A stretch of DNA of 64,000 bases from CAZWKQ01 sp964634005 (GCA_964634005.1 CAZWKQ010000002.1:1-64000); one strand, 5' to 3'; counted from the stretch's first letter, positions 46,557-54,658 are shown. Numbers and translations: made by a program. The notes: generated by a model from the letters alone, not told the origin.

Positions 46557-47108
46557 TTATTTGGTATTTTCAAGTTCGTTATACCATGCTTTACCGTATT
46601 TTCTGATAAATGCTTCTTTAAGAAATTTGTATAATGGTATTTTTTCACGTTTACCTTTAATAAGTGCTTTCTCGCAAATATGCCATTCATGATAGTTTAT
46701 TGCTTCAAAGTCGTTGTATTTTGTAATTCTTACAGGGTATAAGTGGCACGAAACAGGTTTTCTGAAATTTATTTTTTTTAAATTAAAGGCTTTTTCAATG
46801 GCACAAAATGCTATATCATTTTCAAAAATTACAAATGCACATTCCCTATCGTTTATTAGTGGTGTAACATAATTGCCGAATTCGTCGTAGTCGAAAACTC
46901 CGATTTCGTTAATTCTTTCTACACCTTCAGGTCGCATATAAGGTATAATTTTATCAATTTCATCTTCTAATATTGATATCTCTTCCTCTTCGAGCGGGGC
47001 ACCAGCATCTCCTTCTATACAACAGGCTCCTTTACATTTTTTTAAATCACAACTAAAACAGATTTCTTTAATATTTTCAGAAATTAATGTATTTTCTAAT
47101 GCAATCAT
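46557..47108 (-). CDS. DUF3109 cysteine-rich protein
   Basis: A 183-residue protein of the DUF3109 family, related to YkgJ-type CxxCxxCC metal-binding proteins. CFSCDLKKCKGACCIEGDAG (about 18-37) holds five Cys, and single Cys occur in DRECAFVIF, AFCAIE, VSCHLYPVRI and HICEKAL. These probably bind an iron-sulphur cluster or zinc. Function unknown. Convergent with DUF2723, 21 nt apart. Confidence 0.85.
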   Translation of the reverse strand: MIALENTLISENIKEICFSCDLKKCKGACCIEGDAGAPLEEEEISILEDEIDKIIPYMRPEGVERINEIGVFDYDEFGNYVTPLINDRECAFVIFENDIAFCAIEKAFNLKKINFRKPVSCHLYPVRITKYNDFEAINYHEWHICEKALIKGKREKIPLYKFLKEAFIRKYGKAWYNELENTK

Positions 47109-47125
47109 TTTTGAGAATTAAAAAT

Positions 47126-48448
47126 TTATTTTTTCTTATAACCCCAAATGGAATAATATAAAATTACAAGGTAGCAAATTATAGCAATTGAATATGCTTG
47201 TTGGGTATTTTTAAGTGTATCGGCAAGCCATCCATAAACTAACGGTAAAGTTGCACCTCCGGCAATTGACATAATTAGTAGTGCAGAGCCCAATTTTGTG
47301 TATTTACCTAAGCCATTCAGTGACAAAGGCCATATTGCAGGCCAAACCAATGAGTTGGCTATGCCAAGTAATGATAAAAACAACACTGAATAGGGTAATA
47401 CTAAATCTACAGGTTTGAATGTAGTTAAATCAATAAATGGAAGATTAATTACCAAAGAACTGTCAACAAAAATTGCGGCTATAGTAAAAATTAATCCCAA
47501 AATTGAACATATTGCCAATGCCTTTGATTGTGAAATATATTTTGGAATAAAAATTATTCCCATAAAATATCCTATAATCATTCCGATAAGCACCAAAGAT
47601 GTGAAGTATTTGGCTGAACTCATTGCTACACCGATAGATTCGCCGTAACGAATTATTGTATCGCCCGCAATTACTTCAACCCCGACATAAAAAAACAATG
47701 CAACAACACCTAATATCAAATGAGGGAATTTTAATATTCCAAGTTTACTTTTTTTATCTTCAGTTGATGTGTTTTCATTATCGTCTTCTGTGTTTATTTC
47801 GGGCAAATGTGCAAATCTGACCATCAAAGCGAGCAAGCTTAAAAAAATGCTCATAAAAATATATGGCAGTATCAATCTTTGAGCTAAATCATCAAGTATT
47901 GCATTTTTTTGAATAATATCGGTTACGTTAGAAAGCTTGAATTTTATTTCCTCGGCGTCTTTAAGAACAATAGAAGCGAGTAGGACAGGGGCAAGGACTC
48001 CCGCAAATTTATTACTGATCCCCATAATACTTATACGTTTTGCAGCACTCTCTATAGGTCCGATAATAGTAACATAAGGATTAACCGCAGTTTGAAGTAA
48101 TGCAAGACCGGTGCCCATTGTAAATAATCCGATAAGGAAAACTAAATAATTACGACTGATTGCTGCCGGAATAAAAAAAGCTGCTCCAATTGACATTACA
48201 AATAAGCCTACCGTAATTCCATTGCGAAACCCTATTTTTTCCAATATTTTTGATGATGGAATTGCCATTACAAAATATGAAATATAGAAAGCAAATGTTA
48301 CTAAATAGGCACTAAAATCATTTAATTGACAAGCAGTTTTCAAAAAAGGAATAAGTGCACCATTAAGCCATGTTACAAATCCGAAAAGAAAAAAAAGAAT
48401 ACCGATAATACTAATCGTAAAAATATACTGATAGCGAGTATTTTTCAT
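47126..48448 (-). CDS. MFS sugar transporter, FucP/GluP type
   Basis: A 440-residue proton/sugar symporter with 12 predicted membrane segments. FFLFGFVTWLNGALIPFLKTACQL (split; about 18-42) and NPYVTIIGP are signatures of the fucose/glucose-galactose branch of the major facilitator superfamily. A long charged loop (about 215-235, NTEDDNENTSTEDKKS) separates the two six-helix bundles. Substrate could be fucose, glucose, galactose or GlcNAc. It follows the sigma factor gene by 58 bp, without a clear common function. Confidence 0.87.
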   Translation of the reverse strand: MKNTRYQYIFTISIIGILFFLFGFVTWLNGALIPFLKTACQLNDFSAYLVTFAFYISYFVMAIPSSKILEKIGFRNGITVGLFVMSIGAAFFIPAAISRNYLVFLIGLFTMGTGLALLQTAVNPYVTIIGPIESAAKRISIMGISNKFAGVLAPVLLASIVLKDAEEIKFKLSNVTDIIQKNAILDDLAQRLILPYIFMSIFLSLLALMVRFAHLPEINTEDDNENTSTEDKKSKLGILKFPHLILGVVALFFYVGVEVIAGDTIIRYGESIGVAMSSAKYFTSLVLIGMIIGYFMGIIFIPKYISQSKALAICSILGLIFTIAAIFVDSSLVINLPFIDLTTFKPVDLVLPYSVLFLSLLGIANSLVWPAIWPLSLNGLGKYTKLGSALLIMSIAGGATLPLVYGWLADTLKNTQQAYSIAIICYLVILYYSIWGYKKK

Positions 48449-48506
48449 TAATAAAATTGTGTTTAAATTATTTATATAATTAGAAACTTAAATCAATAAT
48501 TATATT

Positions 48507-49118
48507 TCATATTTTACCTTCAGAGTTTTTAAGAATATTATATAAAAATTCTCTTGCTCTGAAAAGCTGAGCTTTAACGGTTCCAATCGGAAGATTCATC
48601 TCTACCGAAATTTCTTCGTATGAATATTCGCTAAAATATCTTAGTTCAACCAATCGGCGATAATGTGGTTTAAGTTTTTCAACAACATCACGCATTAGTT
48701 TAATTTTTTGAGATTCAATGAATTTTTCTTCAGGATCTAAACTCCCTGAAGGCAGATTTTTTGCTATTTCCTGAGGTTCATTTTCATTATCGTAACTTTT
48801 GGATACTGCGAAATTCATTCTTTTTTTCTTTCGGATGAAGTCAATGCAGTTATTAGTGGCTATTTTAAACAACCATGTGCTGAAAGCATATTCGGGTGTA
48901 TAATTGTCAAGATTTTTAAATGCTTTTCCAAAGGCTTCAATTGTCAGATCTTCGGCATCTGTGGCATCATTAGTCATTTTAAGAAGCATATAGTAAAGCG
49001 AGTCGCGGTAATTATTCATTAAATCGGCATAGGCCTTCTGATCTCCTTTTTCAAGAGCCAGCCGAACAAGTTCGCAGTCGCGTAACGCTTTTTCTGTCAG
49101 TTTTTGATTTACTTCCAT
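48507..49118 (-). CDS. ECF-type RNA polymerase sigma factor
   Basis: A 203-residue sigma-70 family protein with region 2 (DAEDLTIEAFGKAFKNLDNY, and FSTWLFKIATNNCIDFIRKKKR for -10 contact) and region 4 (LVELRYFSEYSYEEISVEMN then GTVKAQLFRAREFL for -35 contact). It is more canonical than the sigma factor at 28331-28918. There is no adjacent anti-sigma gene. The start overlaps the end of the upstream membrane GT2 gene by 10 nt, which suggests they are transcribed together. Confidence 0.92.
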   Translation of the reverse strand: MEVNQKLTEKALRDCELVRLALEKGDQKAYADLMNNYRDSLYYMLLKMTNDATDAEDLTIEAFGKAFKNLDNYTPEYAFSTWLFKIATNNCIDFIRKKKRMNFAVSKSYDNENEPQEIAKNLPSGSLDPEEKFIESQKIKLMRDVVEKLKPHYRRLVELRYFSEYSYEEISVEMNLPIGTVKAQLFRAREFLYNILKNSEGKI

Positions 49119-50245
49119 TTATTAGGCTTTCTGATAGAATTCAGAATTAATATTATAGGATTAAAAATCATAAAAAATATCTCATAAAATGGAATTGCCA
49201 ATAAAAGATTTTTTTCGCCGAGTTTTAACATTACTTTTTTATAAATAAACAACTGACTGAACAATCTTATTATAAATAACGTTAATACAACCCAAAAAGT
49301 ATTATCTGCCCTGATTAATAAAAAAGCAAAGGTAATGAAAAACAAATATTGTGAAACAGAAAATAGTCCCAAATTGAATTTTGTTGAAAATTTATAGTAT
49401 TTGCCGGTAGTATAATGTCTTCTTTTTTGACTTATCCAATCATTAAAGTTCCTTTTGGCGTAAGAAACAGTTTGACTGTTATGAGTTATTTCTATTGCAG
49501 TATTATTTTTTTTAGCTACTTTGTTTATAAATAAATCATCGTCTCCCGATTTTATTTTATAGTGGCTAATAAAACCTTTGTTTTTATAAAATAATTCTCT
49601 TTTGTATGCCAGATTTCTTCCAACTCCCATGTATGGTTTGCCTATCAGTGCAAATGAAAAGTAAGTTAATGCTATACTAAGCGTGTCAAAACGTATCAGA
49701 GAATTTAAAATTCCCATTTCTTCTTTTATTTTCCCATATCCTAAAACTATATCTATATTATCCGAAAAATTATTCTGTATTGACTTAATCCACTGATTAC
49801 TCAATGGTTTACAATCAGCATCGGTAAGAATAATATTTTCGTAACTTGCACATCGGATACCTATCGACAAAGGAAATTTCTTTCCTTTGAAGAAGTTTAC
49901 ATTTTCATAGAAATTTATTGTTTTGAGATTGGGATAATTTTTTGAAAGTTGCATTAAGAGAAAATCGGTTTCATCATCGGAAGTATCATTAACAACTACA
50001 ACTTCAAAATTGGGATAATCCTGTTCGAGTATTAATGGTAAATTATTTTCTAAATTGTAATATTCGTTTTTAGCACAAATTACAACTGAAACAGGCAAAA
50101 ACTGTTCAGTATTTTTTTTCTTTTTATAAAATGCCAACTTCGAAAATATGAACCAGAAATATATAAGTTGAATTAATAAAGTAGAATAAAATATTATTAG
50201 AAAAATATTGTTATAATAGTCGTTGGCAATGAATTCGAAATTCAT
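49109..50245 (-). CDS. Membrane-bound family 2 glycosyltransferase
   Basis: A 378-residue processive-type GT2. One N-terminal membrane segment (about 13-35), then the GT-A domain: VSVVICAKNEYYNLENNLP, VVVNDTSDDETD, ILTDADCKP (DxD-like), SGDDDLFINKVA and the acceptor motif QKRRHY (Q/RxxRW-like with Tyr for Trp). Two or three C-terminal membrane segments follow. Likely a surface glycan or glycolipid enzyme. It shares a promoter region with the divergent tgt. Confidence 0.87.
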   Translation of the reverse strand: MNFEFIANDYYNNIFLIIFYSTLLIQLIYFWFIFSKLAFYKKKKNTEQFLPVSVVICAKNEYYNLENNLPLILEQDYPNFEVVVVNDTSDDETDFLLMQLSKNYPNLKTINFYENVNFFKGKKFPLSIGIRCASYENIILTDADCKPLSNQWIKSIQNNFSDNIDIVLGYGKIKEEMGILNSLIRFDTLSIALTYFSFALIGKPYMGVGRNLAYKRELFYKNKGFISHYKIKSGDDDLFINKVAKKNNTAIEITHNSQTVSYAKRNFNDWISQKRRHYTTGKYYKFSTKFNLGLFSVSQYLFFITFAFLLIRADNTFWVVLTLFIIRLFSQLFIYKKVMLKLGEKNLLLAIPFYEIFFMIFNPIILILNSIRKPNKWK

Positions 50246-50293
50246 AAAGAAAAATCAGTTAACAATTATTTGAATTATTTATTTTAAGTCCTG

Positions 50294-50324
50294 CAAAAAT
50301 ATTTATTAATCTGCGAATATCAAT
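50294..50324 (-). promoter_or_regulatory. Candidate promoter of the membrane GT2 gene
   Basis: On the minus strand TATTTTTG (50301 to 50294), with ATTG (50324 to 50321) 19 bases upstream. It lies on the same DNA as the tgt promoter, on the opposite strand. Confidence 0.4.
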
Positions 50325-50332
50325 TATCTTTG
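50302..50332 (+). promoter_or_regulatory. Promoter of tgt-lptG
   Basis: TTTA (50302-50305), 19 bases, TATCTTTG (50325-50332), a close match to the Bacteroidota promoter form. The leader would be about 80 nt. Confidence 0.5.
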
Positions 50333-50420
50333 AAAAAAAATTATAAACAATCTGTTAAAGTTCTAATTAGCACAATATAAGGCAATTATAATTGATGATT
50401 ATTTTTCACAAATTCTACTT

Positions 50421-51551
50421 ATGAAATTTAACTTACAAAAAACAGACCATAAATCGAAAGCAAGGAGCGGAATAATTTATACTGATCACGGGGAGATAGA
50501 AACTCCTATTTTTATGCCTGTAGGAACTGCCGGAAGCGTAAAAGCAGTTCATATAAGAGAGTTGAGAGACGACATTAAAGCTCAAATAATTTTGGGAAAT
50601 ACTTATCATTTGTATTTAAGGCCTGGGTTGGATGTATTGAGGAGTGCAGGCGGTTTACATAAGTTTAACGGCTGGGATAAACCTATATTAACCGATAGTG
50701 GAGGTTATCAGGTTTATTCTTTATCGGGAACAAGGAAGCTTAAAGAAGAAGGAGTTGTGTTTCAATCTCATATTGATGGTTCAAGACATACTTTTACTCC
50801 CGAAAAAGTAATGGATATTCAGCGAGTAATTGGGGCTGATATTATAATGGCTTTTGATGAATGTACTCCTTTCCCTTGTGAATATGAATATGCCAAAAAA
50901 TCTATGGAATTAACTCATAGATGGCTTAATAGATGTATAAATCATTTCAATAATACCGAGCCTGTTTATTCACATTCGCAAAGCCTATTCCCTATAGTTC
51001 AAGGTAGTGTTTACAGAGATTTAAGGATACAATCGGCTGAAGAAATTGCTAAGTATAATTGCAACGGGAATGCTATTGGAGGTTTGTCGGTAGGAGAACC
51101 TACAGAAATTATGTATGAATTAACTGAGCTTGTTTGTAGCATTTTACCCGAAGATAAACCGAGATATTTGATGGGTGTTGGTACTCCTGCAAACATTTTA
51201 GAAAGTATATCGTTAGGAATAGATATGATGGATTGTGTTATGCCTACACGAAATGCCAGAAACGGTATGCTTTTTACAAGTCAGGGAATAATAAATATTA
51301 AAAACGAAAAATGGAAAAATGATTTTTCTGAAATTGATTCCGAAGGAATTACTTTTGTCGATGAACAATATAATAAGGCATATTTAAGGCACTTGTTTCA
51401 GGCTCAGGAGATACTTGCTGCAATGATAGCAAGTATTCATAATTTGGGATTTTATATGTGGCTTGTAAAAGAAGCCAGAAAAAAAATAATATCGGGAGAA
51501 TTTTCGGAATGGAAGAATTTAATGGTTAATAGGTTATCACAAAGATTATAA
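50421..51551 (+). CDS. tgt: tRNA-guanine transglycosylase (queuosine pathway)
   Basis: Exchanges guanine 34 of tRNAs for Asp, Asn, His and Tyr with the queuosine precursor preQ1. The 376 residues show the TIM-barrel active site: LTDSGGYQVYSLSGTRK (about 91-107, catalytic Asp), IMAFDECTPFP, AIGGLSVGEP and DMMDCVMPTRNARNG with the second catalytic Asp. The zinc site usually written C-x-C-x2-C before SIHNL is missing: after WKNDFSEIDSEG the chain reads ITFVDEQYNKAYLRHLF. His of IHNL is kept. The sequence is otherwise normal, so the enzyme is probably active without structural zinc. Start of an operon with the LptG-like permease 3 nt later. Confidence 0.94.
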   Translation: MKFNLQKTDHKSKARSGIIYTDHGEIETPIFMPVGTAGSVKAVHIRELRDDIKAQIILGNTYHLYLRPGLDVLRSAGGLHKFNGWDKPILTDSGGYQVYSLSGTRKLKEEGVVFQSHIDGSRHTFTPEKVMDIQRVIGADIIMAFDECTPFPCEYEYAKKSMELTHRWLNRCINHFNNTEPVYSHSQSLFPIVQGSVYRDLRIQSAEEIAKYNCNGNAIGGLSVGEPTEIMYELTELVCSILPEDKPRYLMGVGTPANILESISLGIDMMDCVMPTRNARNGMLFTSQGIINIKNEKWKNDFSEIDSEGITFVDEQYNKAYLRHLFQAQEILAAMIASIHNLGFYMWLVKEARKKIISGEFSEWKNLMVNRLSQRL

Positions 51552-51554
51552 TTA

Positions 51555-52634
51555 ATGTTAAAAAAATTAGATTTATATATCATTAAAAAATTTTTAGGCA
51601 CTTTCATTTTTGCTATTGCTCTAATTATTATTATTGTAATAATATTTGACATTTCCGAAAAAATTGATGATTTTATTGAGAAAAAAGCAGGGTTATATAA
51701 TATAATTTTTGAATACTATCTAAATTTTATTCCTTACTTTGTAAATCTGTTCAGTCCGTTATTTACTTTTATTGCTGTAGTTTTCTTTACGTCGAAATTG
51801 GCTGCAAATACCGAAATTATTGCCATATTAAGCTCCGGCATAAGTTTCAGGAGGTTGCTGCGTCCGTATTTAATTTCTGCATTGTTGATAGGAGTAATGA
51901 CATTTTACCTTGCCAATTTTTTAATTCCAAAAGTAAATGTCAATAGATTGAAATTTGAAAAACAATATATCAGAGGGAAAGGGCGTACTACACATACCGA
52001 TATTCATCTGCAATTGGACAGAAATATTTTTCTTTACATGGAGAGTTTCGACCTTGATAATAACACAGGATATAGATTTTCTCTCGAAAAAATAAACGAA
52101 ACAGGTCTTTATTACAAGTTAACAGCAGACCAGATTATTTACGACAGTATTAATGACAAATGGCTTATTAGAAATTATATTGAAAGAACTATAAACGGAC
52201 TTAAAGAAACTTTTAAAAGAGATAATGAAATGCTTTTGACCATGGCAGTAAAACCATTAGATTTATCTAAAGAGACTAAAGATGTTGAGGTAATGGATTA
52301 CAAACAGTTAAGGGATTTTATTAAACAAGAAAAAATAAGAGGTTCGGATAGAGTAAAATTTTATGAGATTGAAAAATATCAAAGAATATCATATCCTTTT
52401 GCCACTTTGATATTGACATTGATTGGTGCTTCTCTGGCGTCAAAAAAGGTAAGAGGAGGCATAGGCTTAAATTTAGCATTAGGATTAGTAATTACTTTTT
52501 CTTTTATCTTATTTATGAAAATTTCCACAGTTTTTGCTACATTCGGCAACTTACCGCCACTGTTGGCTACTTGGATTCCTATATTTATTTTCGGAATTTT
52601 GTCAGTTTATATTATTAAGAAAACTCCAAAATAG
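51555..52634 (+). CDS. LptF/LptG family lipopolysaccharide export permease
   Basis: A 359-residue inner-membrane protein of the YjgP/YjgQ (LptF/LptG) family, which with LptB and the Lpt bridge carries lipopolysaccharide to the outer membrane. The layout is three N-terminal membrane segments (about 12-35, 55-85, 100-125), a periplasmic beta-jellyroll domain (about 130-270), and three C-terminal segments (about 285-355). LDLYIIKKFLGTFIFA and ILSSGISFRRLLRP (coupling-helix region) are typical. LptF and LptG cannot be separated here. Starts 3 nt after the tgt stop. Confidence 0.9.
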   Translation: MLKKLDLYIIKKFLGTFIFAIALIIIIVIIFDISEKIDDFIEKKAGLYNIIFEYYLNFIPYFVNLFSPLFTFIAVVFFTSKLAANTEIIAILSSGISFRRLLRPYLISALLIGVMTFYLANFLIPKVNVNRLKFEKQYIRGKGRTTHTDIHLQLDRNIFLYMESFDLDNNTGYRFSLEKINETGLYYKLTADQIIYDSINDKWLIRNYIERTINGLKETFKRDNEMLLTMAVKPLDLSKETKDVEVMDYKQLRDFIKQEKIRGSDRVKFYEIEKYQRISYPFATLILTLIGASLASKKVRGGIGLNLALGLVITFSFILFMKISTVFATFGNLPPLLATWIPIFIFGILSVYIIKKTPK

Positions 52635-52663
52635 AAAAACCTTGCATTAAAGTTTTGGTTTTT
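52635..52663 (+). terminator. Weak terminator after the LptF/G gene
   Basis: AAAAACC (52635-52641) pairs with GGTTTTT (52657-52663), directly after the stop codon. The right arm overlaps the -33 box of the rpsU promoter. Confidence 0.35.
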
Positions 52664-52684
52664 AAAAATTTGTTTATAATTTTG
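52654..52684 (+). promoter_or_regulatory. Promoter of rpsU
   Basis: TTTG (52654-52657), exactly 19 bases, TAATTTTG (52677-52684): a full match to the Bacteroidota consensus. The leader would be about 40 nt. Confidence 0.7.
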
Positions 52685-52720
52685 CAGCCCTTAAAAAAGT
52701 ATTAATAATTAAAAAAAGAA

Positions 52721-52726
52721 AGAGGT
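52721..52726 (+). promoter_or_regulatory. Shine-Dalgarno sequence of rpsU
   Basis: AGAGGT, of which GAGGT can pair with the 16S rRNA 3' end, ends 6 nt before the ATG. Most genes in this window lack such a site. Confidence 0.6.
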
Positions 52727-52732
52727 ATTTTT

Positions 52733-52930
52733 ATGATTATTGTTCCTATTAAAGAAGGTGAAAACATTGATCGAGCTTTAAAAAAATTAAAAAGAAAATT
52801 CGAGAAAACCGGCGTTGTGAAAGAATTAAGAAACCGCCAAAAGTTTACAAAACCTTCTGTTAAACTTAGAGAACAAAGATTAAAAGCTATTTATATTCAA
52901 AAACTTCAACAAGAAGCAGAAAATAAATAG
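52733..52930 (+). CDS. rpsU: 30S ribosomal protein bS21
   Basis: A 65-residue small-subunit protein at the mRNA exit, next to the 16S rRNA 3' end. MIIVPIKEGENIDRALKKLKRKF is the family start (split) and a basic C-terminal helix follows. Tyr54 (KAIYIQKL) matches the Tyr that, in Bacteroidota ribosomes, helps hold the anti-Shine-Dalgarno out of reach. The Shine-Dalgarno upstream fits the autoregulation reported for Flavobacterium rpsU, where lack of bS21 frees the anti-Shine-Dalgarno. Own promoter and own terminator. Confidence 0.96.
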   Translation: MIIVPIKEGENIDRALKKLKRKFEKTGVVKELRNRQKFTKPSVKLREQRLKAIYIQKLQQEAENK

Positions 52931-52957
52931 TTGTTAAAAAATCATAATTTTTTAATT

Positions 52958-53010
52958 AAAGGAAAACATTGATTACAAATTTTGTAATTTTATAGTGTTT
53001 TCCTTTTTTT
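52958..53010 (+). terminator. Intrinsic terminator of rpsU
   Basis: AAAGGAAAACA (52958-52968) pairs with TGTTTTCCTTT (52996-53006) and is followed by T. The interior contains a second palindrome, ATTACAAA/TTTGTAAT, extending the hairpin. Confidence 0.82.
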
Positions 53011-53020
53011 ATTTGAATTT

Positions 53021-53908
53021 ATGATTGAAGCTTTCCTTTCTTATTTAAAACAAGAGAAAAGATACTCCCCAAACACTTGTATCGCCTATCAAAAAGACCT
53101 TGAGAGTTTTCTTGAGTTTATCGAAACAAACTATCAAACACAAAATATTGCTGAGATCAATCATATTATGATAAGAGCTTGGTTAGCCAATCTCATTGAA
53201 AAAAATACCAAAACTTCAAGTGTAAATCGAAAAATATCAACTTTGAGGGCTTTTTTTAAGTTTATGTTTATCACTGAAGTGATAGATAAAAATCCGATGC
53301 AGAAAATAATTTCTCCGAAAAAACCAAAACAAATCGCAACGTTCTTGGAGGAGGAAAAAATAAATATTATGTTAGATGAAGGAGAATTTGAAGACGGATA
53401 TACAATCAGCAGAAACTATTTAATTCTTGAAATATTTTATCAAACGGGGATACGCTTATCAGAACTGATTAATATAAAAACCGAAGATATAGATTTCTAC
53501 GAAAATAGATTAAAAGTACTTGGAAAAGGTAATAAAGAACGTTTAATACCATTGACAAACGAATTAATAGAAAGAATTAAAATTTTTATACAACTAAAAG
53601 AAAAAGAGAATATTAAAAATAACGAAAATAAAAATTATCTTTTTTTAACAAAAAAGGGTAAAAAATTGTATGCAAAATTTGTTTATAGAATCGTTAATTA
53701 CTATATTAGCAAAATAAGTACGAATAAAAAAAGAAGTCCGCATGTACTCCGACACACATTTGCCACACATATGCTTAATAATGGTGCCGATATCAATGCA
53801 ATTAAAGAAATATTGGGACATGCCAATTTGGCAGCAACTCAAATATATACACATAACTCAATCAACAGATTAAAACAAATTTATAAACAAGCCCATCCAA
53901 GGGCATAA
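53021..53908 (+). CDS. Tyrosine recombinase XerC/XerD
   Basis: A 295-residue site-specific recombinase that most likely resolves chromosome dimers at dif with a partner. N-terminal SAM-like core-binding domain (IEAFLSYLKQEKRYSPNT), then the catalytic domain with Arg in QTGIRLSELIN, Lys in LGKGNKERLIP, HVLRHTFATHML (His and Arg), GHANLAATQIYTH (His and the Tyr nucleophile). All six catalytic residues are present. It lies between rpsU and hpf, a housekeeping context, so it is not a phage or island integrase. XerC and XerD cannot be told apart. Confidence 0.93.
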   Translation: MIEAFLSYLKQEKRYSPNTCIAYQKDLESFLEFIETNYQTQNIAEINHIMIRAWLANLIEKNTKTSSVNRKISTLRAFFKFMFITEVIDKNPMQKIISPKKPKQIATFLEEEKINIMLDEGEFEDGYTISRNYLILEIFYQTGIRLSELINIKTEDIDFYENRLKVLGKGNKERLIPLTNELIERIKIFIQLKEKENIKNNENKNYLFLTKKGKKLYAKFVYRIVNYYISKISTNKKRSPHVLRHTFATHMLNNGADINAIKEILGHANLAATQIYTHNSINRLKQIYKQAHPRA

Positions 53909-53914
53909 AAAATG

Positions 53915-53920
53915 GAGGTA
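53915..53920 (+). promoter_or_regulatory. Shine-Dalgarno sequence of hpf
   Basis: GGAGGT pairs fully with the ACCTCC anti-Shine-Dalgarno core and ends 6 nt before the ATG at 53927. It decides the start against an in-frame ATG at 53912, which the site would lie inside. Confidence 0.7.
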
Positions 53921-53926
53921 ATAAAT

Positions 53927-54226
53927 ATGAAAGTAAGTATTAATGCAGTAAAATTTAAAGCCGACAAAAAGTTGGAAGATTTTATCACCGAAAAAGTACA
54001 AAAACTTTCGGGTAATTACAATGGTGTAATTGGAAGCGAAGTTACTCTTAAATTGGAAAATACAGATAAATTAGAAAATAAAGTATCGGAAATAAGGTTG
54101 ATGATACCGGGCAATGATTTGTTTGCCAAGAAAACGTCAAAGACATTCGAAGAGGCTACAGATCAGGCATTAGACGCATTAAAAAAACAATTAATAAAAC
54201 ATAAAGAAAAAATAAGAGGAAATTAA
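53927..54226 (+). CDS. hpf: Ribosome hibernation-promoting factor (HPF/RaiA family, short form)
   Basis: A 99-residue ribosome-associated inhibitor that binds the 30S A and P sites in resting cells. MKVSINAVKFKADKKLEDFITEKVQKLSG gives the first strand-helix (split), with SEVTLKLEN and the basic C-terminal DQALDALKKQLIKHKEK. Only the short domain is present; there is no C-terminal dimerisation domain. Start chosen at 53927 because of the strong Shine-Dalgarno. It follows xerC/D by 18 nt and is probably co-transcribed with it. Confidence 0.92.
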   Translation: MKVSINAVKFKADKKLEDFITEKVQKLSGNYNGVIGSEVTLKLENTDKLENKVSEIRLMIPGNDLFAKKTSKTFEEATDQALDALKKQLIKHKEKIRGN

Positions 54227-54248
54227 TTTGTAAAAAAATAAAGTTTTT

Positions 54249-54279
54249 TTTGCAGGTAATAAAATAATTTATATTTTTG
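54249..54279 (+). promoter_or_regulatory. Promoter of the tRNA-tuf operon
   Basis: TTTG (54249-54252), exactly 19 bases, TATTTTTG (54272-54279): a full consensus match. Transcription should start at about 54285, inside the left arm of the terminator hairpin that follows. Confidence 0.72.
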
Positions 54280-54310
54280 CAGTCCTTTTTGAAAAAAGGA
54301 CTGTTTTTTT
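54280..54310 (+). terminator. Intrinsic terminator of hpf
   Basis: CAGTCCTTTTT (54280-54290) and AAAAAGGACTG (54293-54303), then seven T. It stops xerC/D-hpf transcripts, while transcripts from the overlapping promoter would lack most of the left arm and escape it. Confidence 0.75.
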
Positions 54311-54333
54311 TATAATGAAAAGCTAAACCATAA

Positions 54334-54407
54334 GCCGATGTAGCTCAGTTGGCCAGAGCAGCTGATTTGTAATCAGCTGGTCGGGGGTTCGAATCCCTCC
54401 ATCGGCT
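54334..54407 (+). tRNA. tRNA-Thr (TGT)
   Basis: Acceptor GCCGATG/CATCGGC with discriminator T; anticodon stem GCTGA/TCAGC with loop TTTGTAA, anticodon TGT; T-arm GGGGG-TTCGAAT-CCCTC-type. CCA is not encoded. First of four clustered tRNAs ahead of tuf. Confidence 0.96.
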
Positions 54408-54411
54408 CTTA

Positions 54412-54493
54412 GGGGAGATTCCAGAGCGGTCAAATGGGGCAGACTGTAAATCTGTTGGCGAAGCCTTCGGAGGTTCGAATCCTCCTCTCCCCA
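54412..54493 (+). tRNA. tRNA-Tyr (GTA)
   Basis: Acceptor GGGGAGA/TCTCCCC with discriminator A; anticodon GTA; long variable arm (TTGGCGAAGCCTTC) as expected for a class II bacterial tRNA-Tyr. This is a substrate of the Tgt encoded at 50421-51551. Confidence 0.96.
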
Positions 54494-54501
54494 CATATAC
54501 T

Positions 54502-54574
54502 GCGGAAGTAGCTCATTTGGCAGAGCGACAGCCTTCCAAGCTGTAGGTAGCGGGTTCGAGACCCGTCTTCCGCT
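54502..54574 (+). tRNA. tRNA-Gly (TCC)
   Basis: Acceptor GCGGAAG/CTTCCGC with discriminator T; anticodon stem ACAGC/GCTGT with loop CTTCCAA, anticodon TCC; T-arm GCGGG-TTCGAGA-CCCGT. Confidence 0.96.
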
Positions 54575-54586
54575 CTTTTACGTTTA

Positions 54587-54658
<72 letters not shown>

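Noticed and set aside
53021..53908. Tyrosine recombinase as integrase of a mobile island next to tRNA genes
   Set aside because: It has XerC/D length and motifs, sits between rpsU and hpf, and neighbouring genes are core translation genes; no attachment-site duplication was seen around the tRNA cluster.
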